Assembly (NCBI GenBank): GCA_020849175.1
Contig: JADLGR010000095.1
Coordinates: 1 to 44,701 of the forward strand
Reading direction: 5' to 3'
Length of the DNA stretch: 44,701 nucleotides
DNA from: Deltaproteobacteria bacterium
GTDB taxonomy: Bacteria; Myxococcota_A; UBA9160
Shown here: piece after piece, positions 32,864 through 40,512 of the stretch
How the letters are laid out: each line of letters opens with the position of its first letter
How positions within the stretch are numbered: position 1 is the first letter of the stretch
Notes under the pieces: generated by a model
The model's input: only the letters and a program-made list of their open reading frames with translations
Databases searched by the model: none
What the model was told of the DNA's origin: nothing
Translations under genes and position numbers: made by a program

Positions 32864-35785
32864 CTACGCCGCCTTCACCCGCTCGACTTCGACCGGTGCG
32901 CTGCGCGGGGAGTGGCTGGGCGAGCCGTAGAACATTCGGTAGTGCAGATGGCCGTAGCCGCCAGCGAGGTGGATCGGCTTCCAGGGCGCGACCACCGGCT
33001 CCTGCTGCCCCTTCCAGCCCTTGAACTGATACGGCTCCCACGCGTGATAGATGATGACCTCGCCGGGCTGGACGCGCGGCGAGAGCTTCGCCATGGACTC
33101 GAACTCACCCGCGTCGTTGTAGACGCGGACCATGTCTTCGTCCGAGATCCCGCGCGGCGCGCAGTCGACCGGCGAGAGGAAGCACACCGGCTGCCCGCGC
33201 TGCAGGCGCAGCATGAGGTCGTGGTCGCGCCAGATCGCGTGGATGCTCCAGCGCGTGTGACCGCCGTTGATCCGCAGGGGATAGGGGCTCTTCGCCTGTG
33301 GGTGGTCCTTGTGCACCGGGAGCGCCTCGCCCGCCTCGAGGTACCACTCGTGGTCGAGGTAGAACTGCTGGCGGCCAGTGAGGGTCGGCCACGGCTGCTT
33401 CTGGTCGACGAACCAGCGGTGGGGCCAGTGGGTGTCCTTCGGATCGTAGTCGGTGTACGTCGCGTAGATCGGCGTCGGCCGCGCCGGGCCGATGATGCGG
33501 ACGGCGCCCACACGCAGCGCCTCCTCTCCGGAGATGTTTCCCACGCTCGGGCTGTTGCTCATGATGTCGTCGATCAGCTTCACCGGATCCATCGGATCGT
33601 GCGGATCGAAATGTCCGTCGCCCGTATAGCGATCGTACGTCTTCGTGAGATCGAGCGGACGGTCGCGGAAGCCACGCACCGGACCGATGCCGCGCTCCTT
33701 CGCGCGCGTCGCGATGCGCTCGGTGAGCCGGCCGAAGATCTCCCACTCGCTCTTCGACTCGCCGAGGGGCGTCACGGCCTGGTCCGAGAGCACGATGTAC
33801 GGCAGATAGCTCTGCGCGTACTTGATGCCGTGCTTCTCGTAGTAGCCGGCGGCCGGCAGCACGAAGTCGGCGTGCCGCGCCGAGGTGCTCATGCGGAAGT
33901 TCACGGCCACGATGAGATCGAGCTTCGGCCAGAGCTTCTCGTGCGCGATCTGCGGCGCTGGCCAGCGCCGCAGCGGGTTCGAGCCCGTGAAGATGTACGC
34001 CTTCGGCGTGCGATCCGGCGCCGGATGGATCTTCGTCCAGCCGCGTTCGATCGCGAGCTTCATGTACTCTTCCATGCCGCGGGGCAGGGCCGGGTCGATC
34101 AGATCGGGCCGCGACCACATCTCGCGATAGCCGCCGTGGACATAGAGGAAGGGCATCAGCGGCGCGTTCGGCTGGTCGTTGCTGTAGTCGGTGAAGATCG
34201 TCTCGTAGTCACGGGCCGTGAGGCCGCGAACTGCCTTCGGGATGATCTTCAGGATCTCGAGAAAGCTCGGGCCGGCCGTGGTCATGGCGTTCAGGCCGTC
34301 CAGCCCCCACCACGCGGCGATGCGCATGCCGCCACCCGGCTTGCCCTGATTCCCGGTGAGCGCCATCAGCAGGATCATCGCGCGCTGGAACAGATCGCTG
34401 TGGTGGTGCTTGCACGAGCCCCAGGATGCGCTGATCATCGCCGTGTTCGCGGCAGCGAGCTCGCGCGCGAAGCGCTGGATCACGGATGGCGCGACGCCGG
34501 TGATCGCGGAGGCGTGCGCCTCGTCGTATTCGGCCAGCTGCTCGCGAAGCCGTGCGAAGACCGGCCGCACGCGCACGCTCCCGCCGCCGGCGAGCGCGAC
34601 CGTGAACGCGCCCTCGAGCGCGGGCCGCGCGGGACCGAGCGCGATCGAGCGGCGATCGTCGCCCTGCGCGCCTGCGACCTGGGCGAGGGCGCCGGCGGCT
34701 TCGTCCCAGAAGTAGAAGCGGTCGTCTTTGCCGCCGCGTACGACGTCGGCCTCGCGCAGAAAGCGCTGCGTATCGTCGCGCACCAGCAGCGGCAGATCGG
34801 TCTGCTCGCGGACGTACGCGGCGTCGTAGAGGCCTTCCTCGACGAGGATGCGTGCGGCTGCCAGACCGAAGGCAGCGTCGGTCTCGGGTCGGACCGGAAT
34901 CCACAGGTCGGCGTGGACCGAGGTCGCGCTCAGGTCGGGGGCGATCACGACGAGCTGTGCGCCGCGATAGCGCGCCTCGTGCATGAAGTGCATCTCGGGA
35001 ATGCGCGTGTAGGTGGGGTTGCCGATCCAGACGACGATGTAGTCCGAACGGAACCAATCGTCGGCGGTTCCCTCGCAGTTGTACATCCCCCACGTCTGCA
35101 CCGCGCCCATCGGCATGTCGCCGACGCCCGACCACGAGTCGAGGATGGTCGTGTTGACGGCCTCGGCGAAGCGCACCTCACCGGAGGTCTCGGGTCCGTA
35201 GCCGGCGTTGGTCGTTCCGTGGTCGTAGATGATCGCCTCCGTGCCCTGCGCAACGGCCGCGTCGATCAGACCGTCGGCGATCTCGGTGAGCGCGTCGTCC
35301 CACGAGACGCGCTTCCAGCGGCCTTCGCCGCGAGCGCCGACGCGCTTGAGCGGGTGCAGGACGCGGGCGGCCGACGCCTGAAGGTCGCTGTAGCACGCCC
35401 CCTTCTGGCAGCCGCGCGGGTTGAGATCGGGGACGTCGGGGCGCGGCGGCTCGTAGACGGCCGCCTGCTCCTCCCGCCAGACGACGCCGTCCTTCACGAA
35501 CACGTCCCACGAGCACGCAGCGATGCAGTTGGCGCGGGTGTGCGTTCCCTTGGCGACGCGATCCCACGTCCACTTCGAGCGGTAGACGTCTTCGAAGCCG
35601 CTGTACGCGACCGGAGCGGGGATGCGGTGCGCCGCCGTCCCGGCTCCCGTCCCGGCGGCCGCACCGGCCGGCCGGTCGCCCTCGCGCAGACAGGAGAGGG
35701 CGAGGGCGAGCGTCCCGGCTCCGGTCCCGAGCAGGAAGGCCCGCCGCGTGAACCCGGCTGTCGTGCTCTCGTCTTGCCGCCTCAT
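32864..35785 (-). CDS. Type II molybdoenzyme catalytic subunit E (Tat-exported)
   Basis: The 973-residue paralogue has Tat motif FTRRAFLLGTGAG and a Gly/Ala-rich stretch after it. FS0 ligands are His82, Cys87, Cys91 and Cys126. There are four residues between His and the first Cys here, one more than in the other five, while C-x3-C is as in B. The Mo-ligand candidate is Asp223 in GVGDMPMG followed by TWGMYN, again like B. The C-terminal domain has INGGHTRWSIHA and YHAWEPYQFKG. ATG at 35785 is chosen because GGAGG sits five bases upstream; a longer frame to 35878 runs into the operator. The composite operator at 35877-35929 lies 92-144 bp upstream, so it likely has its own promoter controlled like the gamma-beta-alpha operon. 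Confidence 0.92.
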   Translation of the reverse strand: MRRQDESTTAGFTRRAFLLGTGAGTLALALSCLREGDRPAGAAAGTGAGTAAHRIPAPVAYSGFEDVYRSKWTWDRVAKGTHTRANCIAACSWDVFVKDGVVWREEQAAVYEPPRPDVPDLNPRGCQKGACYSDLQASAARVLHPLKRVGARGEGRWKRVSWDDALTEIADGLIDAAVAQGTEAIIYDHGTTNAGYGPETSGEVRFAEAVNTTILDSWSGVGDMPMGAVQTWGMYNCEGTADDWFRSDYIVVWIGNPTYTRIPEMHFMHEARYRGAQLVVIAPDLSATSVHADLWIPVRPETDAAFGLAAARILVEEGLYDAAYVREQTDLPLLVRDDTQRFLREADVVRGGKDDRFYFWDEAAGALAQVAGAQGDDRRSIALGPARPALEGAFTVALAGGGSVRVRPVFARLREQLAEYDEAHASAITGVAPSVIQRFARELAAANTAMISASWGSCKHHHSDLFQRAMILLMALTGNQGKPGGGMRIAAWWGLDGLNAMTTAGPSFLEILKIIPKAVRGLTARDYETIFTDYSNDQPNAPLMPFLYVHGGYREMWSRPDLIDPALPRGMEEYMKLAIERGWTKIHPAPDRTPKAYIFTGSNPLRRWPAPQIAHEKLWPKLDLIVAVNFRMSTSARHADFVLPAAGYYEKHGIKYAQSYLPYIVLSDQAVTPLGESKSEWEIFGRLTERIATRAKERGIGPVRGFRDRPLDLTKTYDRYTGDGHFDPHDPMDPVKLIDDIMSNSPSVGNISGEEALRVGAVRIIGPARPTPIYATYTDYDPKDTHWPHRWFVDQKQPWPTLTGRQQFYLDHEWYLEAGEALPVHKDHPQAKSPYPLRINGGHTRWSIHAIWRDHDLMLRLQRGQPVCFLSPVDCAPRGISDEDMVRVYNDAGEFESMAKLSPRVQPGEVIIYHAWEPYQFKGWKGQQEPVVAPWKPIHLAGGYGHLHYRMFYGSPSHSPRSAPVEVERVKAA

Positions 35786-35876
35786 GTTGCCTCCGCCGCC
35801 CGGCGCGTTCGGCCCCGATCCGACCGACCCCGGGTCGCCCGTCCCGGCCGCGGGCCCTCCGGCCCGGTAGCCTTCC

Positions 35877-35892
35877 AAACGAACGTTTGTTT
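35877..35892. promoter_or_regulatory. TetR-like operator upstream of molybdoenzyme E
   Basis: The plus strand reads AAACGAACGTTTGTTT, identical to 13828-13843. On the minus strand, in the direction of gene E, it is preceded by T and followed by GGA as at the first site. The bases just upstream on that strand read TAGTAT (35893-35898), a plausible -10 element, so a bound repressor would sit at the transcription start. Confidence 0.65.
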
Positions 35893-35915
35893 ATACTATC
35901 GCCAGGCCCCGCGCC

Positions 35916-35929
35916 ATGACCGCCGTCAC
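35916..35929. promoter_or_regulatory. ATGAC-type palindrome (one mismatch) paired with the operator upstream of E
   Basis: The plus strand reads ATGACCGCCGTCAC, one base from perfect. It is exactly 23 bp from the TetR-like operator at 35877-35892, the same distance and order as at 13791-13843, on the strand that matches gene E. It lies just past the stop of gene F. Confidence 0.55.
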
Positions 35930-35945
35930 CCTCTTCAGGCTTCCT

Positions 35946-38876
35946 TCAGGCTTTCTCGATTTCGACGCGCGTGTCCCGGTCCGTGTGGCTCGGCTGCATG
36001 GCGATGGTCATGGGACGCAGGTGGAACTGACCCCCGGCGAGCTCGACGGGGTTGAGCGGGGACGGAATGAGATTCTGGAATCCCTTGCCACCCCGGAACT
36101 GGAAGTTGTCCCACGCGTGATAGAGGATGAGCTGCCCCGGCTGCAACGCCGGCGACACCTTTGCCATCACGAGGAAGGCGTCGAGATCGTTGAAGACGCG
36201 AATGGTGTCGCCGTCGGCGATGCCGCGCGCCTGCGCGTCGGCGATGCTCACGTAGATGACCGGCTGCCCGCGTTGCTGGCGCAGCATCAACGAGTCGTCA
36301 CGCCATGCCGAGTGGATGCTCCAGCGCGTGTGGCCGCCGGTGAGCATCAGCGGATACTGGCCGCCGGCGGCGGGCGGGTTCTTGTGCACGGGGAGCGTCT
36401 CGCCCATCTCGTGGTAGAGCGCCTGATCGATGTAGAACTGCATGCGGCGCGAGAGGGTGGGGTAGGGCTCCTTTCCGAAGACGTGCTTCGTGAGCGGCGT
36501 GATGGTGTCGTCGGCGCGGATCTCGGTGGCCGTACCGATCGATCCAGCGCTCGACCCGGTTCCCGTGAAGCGCGCCCAGCCGCGCTGCTTGAGGTCCTGC
36601 CACGAGACGCCCTCGAGGTTGCTCGCCGACTCGATCAGAGCGCCCGCGACGGCGTCGTCGTCGGTCGGACCGAAGCGGCCTCCGAACGAGAAGCGCTCGT
36701 AGACGTCGCCGAAGCTCCGCGTGTTGCCGTGACGGTCGGTGAACTGCGCGACGCCGCGCGCGGCCGCGCGCTCCTGCACCGTCTTCGTGAGCCGGGAGAG
36801 AATCTCCCAGTCGGACTTCGCCTCGTAGAAGGTGGTGATCTTCTCACCCGCGTGGATGAACGGCATGAGAGGCGTCACCCACTTGTGTTCCGTTCGCTCG
36901 TACCACGCAGCGACCGGGAGGACATAGTCGGAACGCATGGCCGTCGACGTCATGCGCCAGTCGAGCGTCACGACGGCCTGGAGCTTGGGCCACAGATGCT
37001 TCAGCAGGAGGGGATAGCAGCGAACGCGCCGCAGCGGGTTGCTGCCGTAGACGAAGAGCATGCGCGGGTCGTTGCCGGGCTTCGGCCACAGGTACTGCCA
37101 GCCCTTCTCGAGCGACTCCGCGAGCACCTCTCGGACGGGTCGCTTCGTGTAGGGATCCCACTCCTGCAGCTTCTCGCTGGCCTCGAGCAGCCCGCCGTGC
37201 ACGTACCAGAAGAGGGCGCCGGAGCAGCCCATTCCGGCGCCCACGCGGAGCGCGAGGCGGCTGCGCTCGTAGACGATCATCTCCTCGGTCCAGCCGTCCA
37301 TCAGCTTGCGCTGGAACTCGCCGGGCAGCAGGTCCGCGAGGATCTTGACGCGCTCCTCGGCCGTGTAGAGGCCGAAGAAGAGCTTCTCGAAGCCGTCGTG
37401 CGTGAGGAACGGGAACGCGACGAAGCCGCTTCCCTTCTTGCCGTACTGTCCGGCGAGCGCGAAGACGAGCGCCTGACTGCGCTCGATCAGGTTGCCATGG
37501 TAGTACTTGGAGAAGTTGCTGGTGGTGACCATCGCCGCGGCCTTCGCGCGAGCGATGGCGCGCGCGAGCTCACGGATCTGCGTGGCGGGCGTGCCGCACT
37601 GCTTCGACGCCTCCTCCGGTGTGAACGCGGCGAGCTTCTCACGCAGCACCGTGAAGACCGGCCGCACCATCACTTTGCGTCCGTCGTGCAGCGTCGCCTC
37701 GAAGCGGCCTTCGAGCGAGGGCTCGAGCCCGGCGAGCCGCAGGCTCCGGCGCGGCGCCGCGACGATCCCCTGCTTCGGGTCGTGCAGGTACAGCTCTTCG
37801 TCGCTCCCACCTTCGACGAGATCGCTGGTGCGCAGGTAGCAGTCGTCGTCCTCACGAACGAGCAGGGGCAGGTCGGTCTGCTCGCTCACGAACGCGCGGT
37901 CGTAGAGTCCTTCCTCGATCAGCACGTGGGCCATGCCGAGCGCGAGCGCGGCATCGGTTCCGGGCCGCACCGGGAGCCACTGATCGGCGTGGACGGCGGA
38001 CGCGCTGTAGTCGGGCGCGATGCACACGAGCCGTGCGCCCTTGTAGCGGGCTTCGAGCAGGAAGTGCGCGTTCGGGATCTGCGTGTAGACGGGGTTCGCA
38101 CCCCAGATGAGGATGAGGTCCGAGAAGAAGTAGTCGTCGGCCGACCGCTCGAAGACGATCTTGCCGAACGTCTCGGCGGCGCCGCGGTGGCCGTCTCCGA
38201 TCTCCGTGTTCATGTCGAGCGTCGTGCAGTCGAGCACCGTCGCGAGGAACTGCTGCGCCGCCGACATGGTTCCGACGGTGAACAGAGGGCCCACGTCCCA
38301 CACGATGCGGTCGCTGCCCTCGCCCGTCATCGTGTCGAGCATCTGATCGGCGATCTCCGTGAGGGCCTGGTCCCAGGAGATGCGCTGCCAGCGTCCCGAG
38401 CCACGCTCGCCGACGCGCTTGAGCGGATACTTCACCCGCGACGTGTCGTACATCCGCTCGCTGAAGCAGCCGCCCTTCTGGCAGCCGCGCGGATTGAAGT
38501 CCGGAACGTCGGGACGGATCTGCGGGTAGTCGGCGGCCTGTTCCTCGCGCCAGACGACGCCGTCTTTCACGTAGACGTTCCACGAGCAGTGCGACTGGTA
38601 CCAGCAGTTGACGAAGTGCGTGCTGCGCACGACGCGATCCCACGTCCAGCGCTCGCGGTACACGTCCTGCCAGCCGCCGTACACGGGCGCTGCGAGCGGC
38701 GTCGTGGCCGGCATCGCAGGCGCGGTGCTCTGCGGGCGCAGGTGTCGCAGGCCGAGCACGGCGGCCGTTCCGGCGGCGCCGAGCGAGGCCGCGGCCACGA
38801 GGAAGCCGCGCCGGCTGAGCTTCGATCCGCCTGCGCCGCCGGGTCGGTTCGGGCCGCTCGCGTCGTTCTCGGTCAC
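35946..38876 (-). CDS. Type II molybdoenzyme catalytic subunit F (Tat-exported)
   Basis: The 976-residue paralogue has a polar leader of about 20 residues and then Tat motif LSRRGFLVAAASLG. FS0 ligands are His87, Cys91, Cys97 and Cys132 (C-x5-C, as in C). The Mo-ligand candidate is Asp228 in EIGDGHRG followed by FGKIVFERSADDYF. The cofactor domain has LTGGHTRWSIHS and YHAWDNFQF. GTG at 38876 is chosen because GAGGAGG is just upstream and the longer frame above it is not conserved. It reads in the same direction as E, 160 bp ahead of it. It is divergent from the steroid-type operon at 39086, with a perfect ATGAC-N4-GTCAT palindrome near the middle of the 209-bp gap between them. Confidence 0.92.
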   Translation of the reverse strand: MTENDASGPNRPGGAGGSKLSRRGFLVAAASLGAAGTAAVLGLRHLRPQSTAPAMPATTPLAAPVYGGWQDVYRERWTWDRVVRSTHFVNCWYQSHCSWNVYVKDGVVWREEQAADYPQIRPDVPDFNPRGCQKGGCFSERMYDTSRVKYPLKRVGERGSGRWQRISWDQALTEIADQMLDTMTGEGSDRIVWDVGPLFTVGTMSAAQQFLATVLDCTTLDMNTEIGDGHRGAAETFGKIVFERSADDYFFSDLILIWGANPVYTQIPNAHFLLEARYKGARLVCIAPDYSASAVHADQWLPVRPGTDAALALGMAHVLIEEGLYDRAFVSEQTDLPLLVREDDDCYLRTSDLVEGGSDEELYLHDPKQGIVAAPRRSLRLAGLEPSLEGRFEATLHDGRKVMVRPVFTVLREKLAAFTPEEASKQCGTPATQIRELARAIARAKAAAMVTTSNFSKYYHGNLIERSQALVFALAGQYGKKGSGFVAFPFLTHDGFEKLFFGLYTAEERVKILADLLPGEFQRKLMDGWTEEMIVYERSRLALRVGAGMGCSGALFWYVHGGLLEASEKLQEWDPYTKRPVREVLAESLEKGWQYLWPKPGNDPRMLFVYGSNPLRRVRCYPLLLKHLWPKLQAVVTLDWRMTSTAMRSDYVLPVAAWYERTEHKWVTPLMPFIHAGEKITTFYEAKSDWEILSRLTKTVQERAAARGVAQFTDRHGNTRSFGDVYERFSFGGRFGPTDDDAVAGALIESASNLEGVSWQDLKQRGWARFTGTGSSAGSIGTATEIRADDTITPLTKHVFGKEPYPTLSRRMQFYIDQALYHEMGETLPVHKNPPAAGGQYPLMLTGGHTRWSIHSAWRDDSLMLRQQRGQPVIYVSIADAQARGIADGDTIRVFNDLDAFLVMAKVSPALQPGQLILYHAWDNFQFRGGKGFQNLIPSPLNPVELAGGQFHLRPMTIAMQPSHTDRDTRVEIEKA

Positions 38877-38969
38877 CGCCGCCTCCTCGCGTGGCGCTTC
38901 GTCGCCGGGCACGCGCCGCGGACACGATGCACGCCGCGGGATGGTGCGCGAGGGCGAGGGACGGCGGAC

Positions 38970-38983
38970 ATGACTCCGGTCAT
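38970..38983. promoter_or_regulatory. Perfect ATGAC-N4-GTCAT palindrome in divergent promoter region
   Basis: ATGACTCCGGTCAT sits 93 bp from the start of molybdoenzyme F and 102 bp from the start of the ChsH2-like gene, almost centred between divergent transcription units. One bound protein could control both directions. The rest of the 209-bp gap shows no second TetR-like operator. Confidence 0.6.
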
Positions 38984-39085
38984 AGTGCGTGCGCACGCGA
39001 GCGCTTCGGGCTATCCCTCGCGCGCCCAATTACGAGACGCGCGCAGCGTGCGCGCGTCGTAGGCAGGAGCGAAGAGGTGTCGCGG

Positions 39086-40066
39086 ATGAGCAACAGCGAG
39101 GAGCTCGAGCGAGCGCTGGCGCGGTACGTGGGTGCCGAGATCGGCCCGCCCGCGGTCGGGCCCGATCTCGTGAACGCGCCGATGGTGCGCCACTGGTGCG
39201 AGATCCTCGGAGACGCGAACCCGGTCTACACCGACCCGGACGTGGCCGCGCGGTCCGTGCACGGCGGCCTCGTTGCGCCGCCGACGATGCTGCAGGTGTG
39301 GACCATGGCGGGCGTCGCGCTCGCTGGCGGCGGCGGACCGGCGGCGGATCTCCAGCAGGAGCTCCACGCGCTGCTCTCGGAGCACGGGTACACGTCGGTC
39401 GTCGCGACCAACTGCGAGCAGGTCTACGACCGCTACCTGCGCCCGGACGATCGCGTGACGGCGACGACCGTCATCGAGGCGATCTCGCCCGAGAAGACGA
39501 CGGGCCTCGGCACGGGCCGATTCATCGACACGCGAACGACGTACCGCGACGCGAAGGGCGAGCGCGTGGCATGGATGACCTTCCGCGTGCTCAAATTCAA
39601 GCCCGCGCAGCCTGCGCAGGCCGCATCGCCGGCCGCAGCGCCCGCGAAGCCGCGACGGCTGCGGCCGCTGCGGTCACACGACAACGACTGGTGGTGGCAG
39701 GGCGTCGCGCGCGGCGATCTGCTGATCCAGCGCTGTGCTGAATGCGGTACGCTCCGACATCCACCGCGACCGATGTGCGGCGCGTGTCAGTCGCTGCGCT
39801 GGGACTCGGTGGCGGCGAGCGGGCGCGGGGTCGTCTACAGCCACGTCGTGATGCACCACCCGCCGATCCCCGGCTACGGCTTTCCGCTCGCGGTCGCCCT
39901 CGTCGAGCTCGAGGAGGGGACGCGCATCGTGTCGAACGTGGTGGGCTGCGCGCCCGACGCCGTTCGGATCGGAATGCCCGTCCAGCTCGAGATGCAAGAC
40001 GTCGACGAAGAGCTGCGCCTACCGCTGTTCCGGCCGGTGTCGGGTGCGGCGGAGGAGGCGCGATGA
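39086..40066 (+). CDS. chsH2: ChsH2-like protein: MaoC-type hydratase half plus DUF35
   Basis: The 326-residue protein has two parts. Residues 1-175 are a MaoC/hot-dog domain of the N-terminal type (VRHWCEILGDANPVYTDP, then HGGLVAPPTMLQVW). Residues 190-326 are a DUF35 module with a zinc ribbon (Cys217, Cys220, Cys231, Cys234) and an OB fold (GRGVVYSHVVMHHPP). This is the build of ChsH2 in mycobacterial cholesterol degradation. There the hot-dog half pairs with ChsH1 to hydrate a 3-oxo-pregna-type enoyl-CoA, and the DUF35 half docks the Ltp2 aldolase. The ChsH1-like and Ltp2-like genes follow directly. ATG 39086 has GAAGAGG 8 bases upstream. Its TGA overlaps the next ATG. Confidence 0.82.
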   Translation: MSNSEELERALARYVGAEIGPPAVGPDLVNAPMVRHWCEILGDANPVYTDPDVAARSVHGGLVAPPTMLQVWTMAGVALAGGGGPAADLQQELHALLSEHGYTSVVATNCEQVYDRYLRPDDRVTATTVIEAISPEKTTGLGTGRFIDTRTTYRDAKGERVAWMTFRVLKFKPAQPAQAASPAAAPAKPRRLRPLRSHDNDWWWQGVARGDLLIQRCAECGTLRHPPRPMCGACQSLRWDSVAASGRGVVYSHVVMHHPPIPGYGFPLAVALVELEEGTRIVSNVVGCAPDAVRIGMPVQLEMQDVDEELRLPLFRPVSGAAEEAR

Positions 40067-40479
40067 GCGGCGAGACGCTTCGCTTCGATGCAGTACGCGA
40101 CGGAGACCGGCTGCCCGAGCTCGCAATCCCGCTCACCGCAACGCTCATCGTCGGCGGCGCGATCGTCTCGCGAGACTTCACGCCCGTCCATCACGAGCGC
40201 GCCGCCGCGCAGGCGCAGGGGATGTCCGACGTCTTCATGAACATCCTCACGACCAATGGTCTCGTCGGCCGCTACGTCACCGACTGGGCCGGCCGCGATG
40301 CGGTGTTGCAGCGGGTCGCGATCAAGCTTGGCGCGCCGAACCTGCCGGGCGACACGATGACCTTCTCCGGGCGCGTCGTCGCGCGCGACGAGACCGAGCG
40401 CGCGGTCGACGTCGAGATCACCGGAGCCAACGCCTGGGGCCATCACGTGACGGGAACCGTCCGTGTACGGCTTCCGTAA
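40063..40479 (+). CDS. chsH1: ChsH1-like MaoC enoyl-CoA hydratase
   Basis: The 138-residue single hot-dog protein has the hydratase motif SRDFTPVHHERAAAQAQG, in which Asp38 and His43 are the expected catalytic pair, followed by FMNILTTNGL. It starts within the stop of the ChsH2-like gene (ATGA), which fits a heterotetramer made of both proteins. In cholesterol degradation this pair adds water to the C17(20) double bond of the three-carbon side-chain CoA ester. A general short-chain enoyl-CoA hydratase is the alternative, but fusion of the partner to DUF35 and the following aldolase-type gene favour the steroid type. Confidence 0.82.
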   Translation: MSGETLRFDAVRDGDRLPELAIPLTATLIVGGAIVSRDFTPVHHERAAAQAQGMSDVFMNILTTNGLVGRYVTDWAGRDAVLQRVAIKLGAPNLPGDTMTFSGRVVARDETERAVDVEITGANAWGHHVTGTVRVRLP

Positions 40480-40512
40480 CGAGAACGCTCTCGAGGACGC
40501 CGGGAGGATGCC

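Noticed and set aside
32912-36055. A plus-strand open frame of 1047 codons opposite molybdoenzyme E
   Set aside because: It spans the intergenic operator region and has no recognisable domain. The minus-strand gene has a Tat signal, FS0 site and ribosome site. The same holds for the plus-strand frame at 35916-39062.
38951-39010. GTGCGTGCGCAC-like near palindrome next to the ATGAC palindrome
   Set aside because: It occurs once, is made only of G/C-rich alternation common in this DNA, and has no second copy at the other operator sites.
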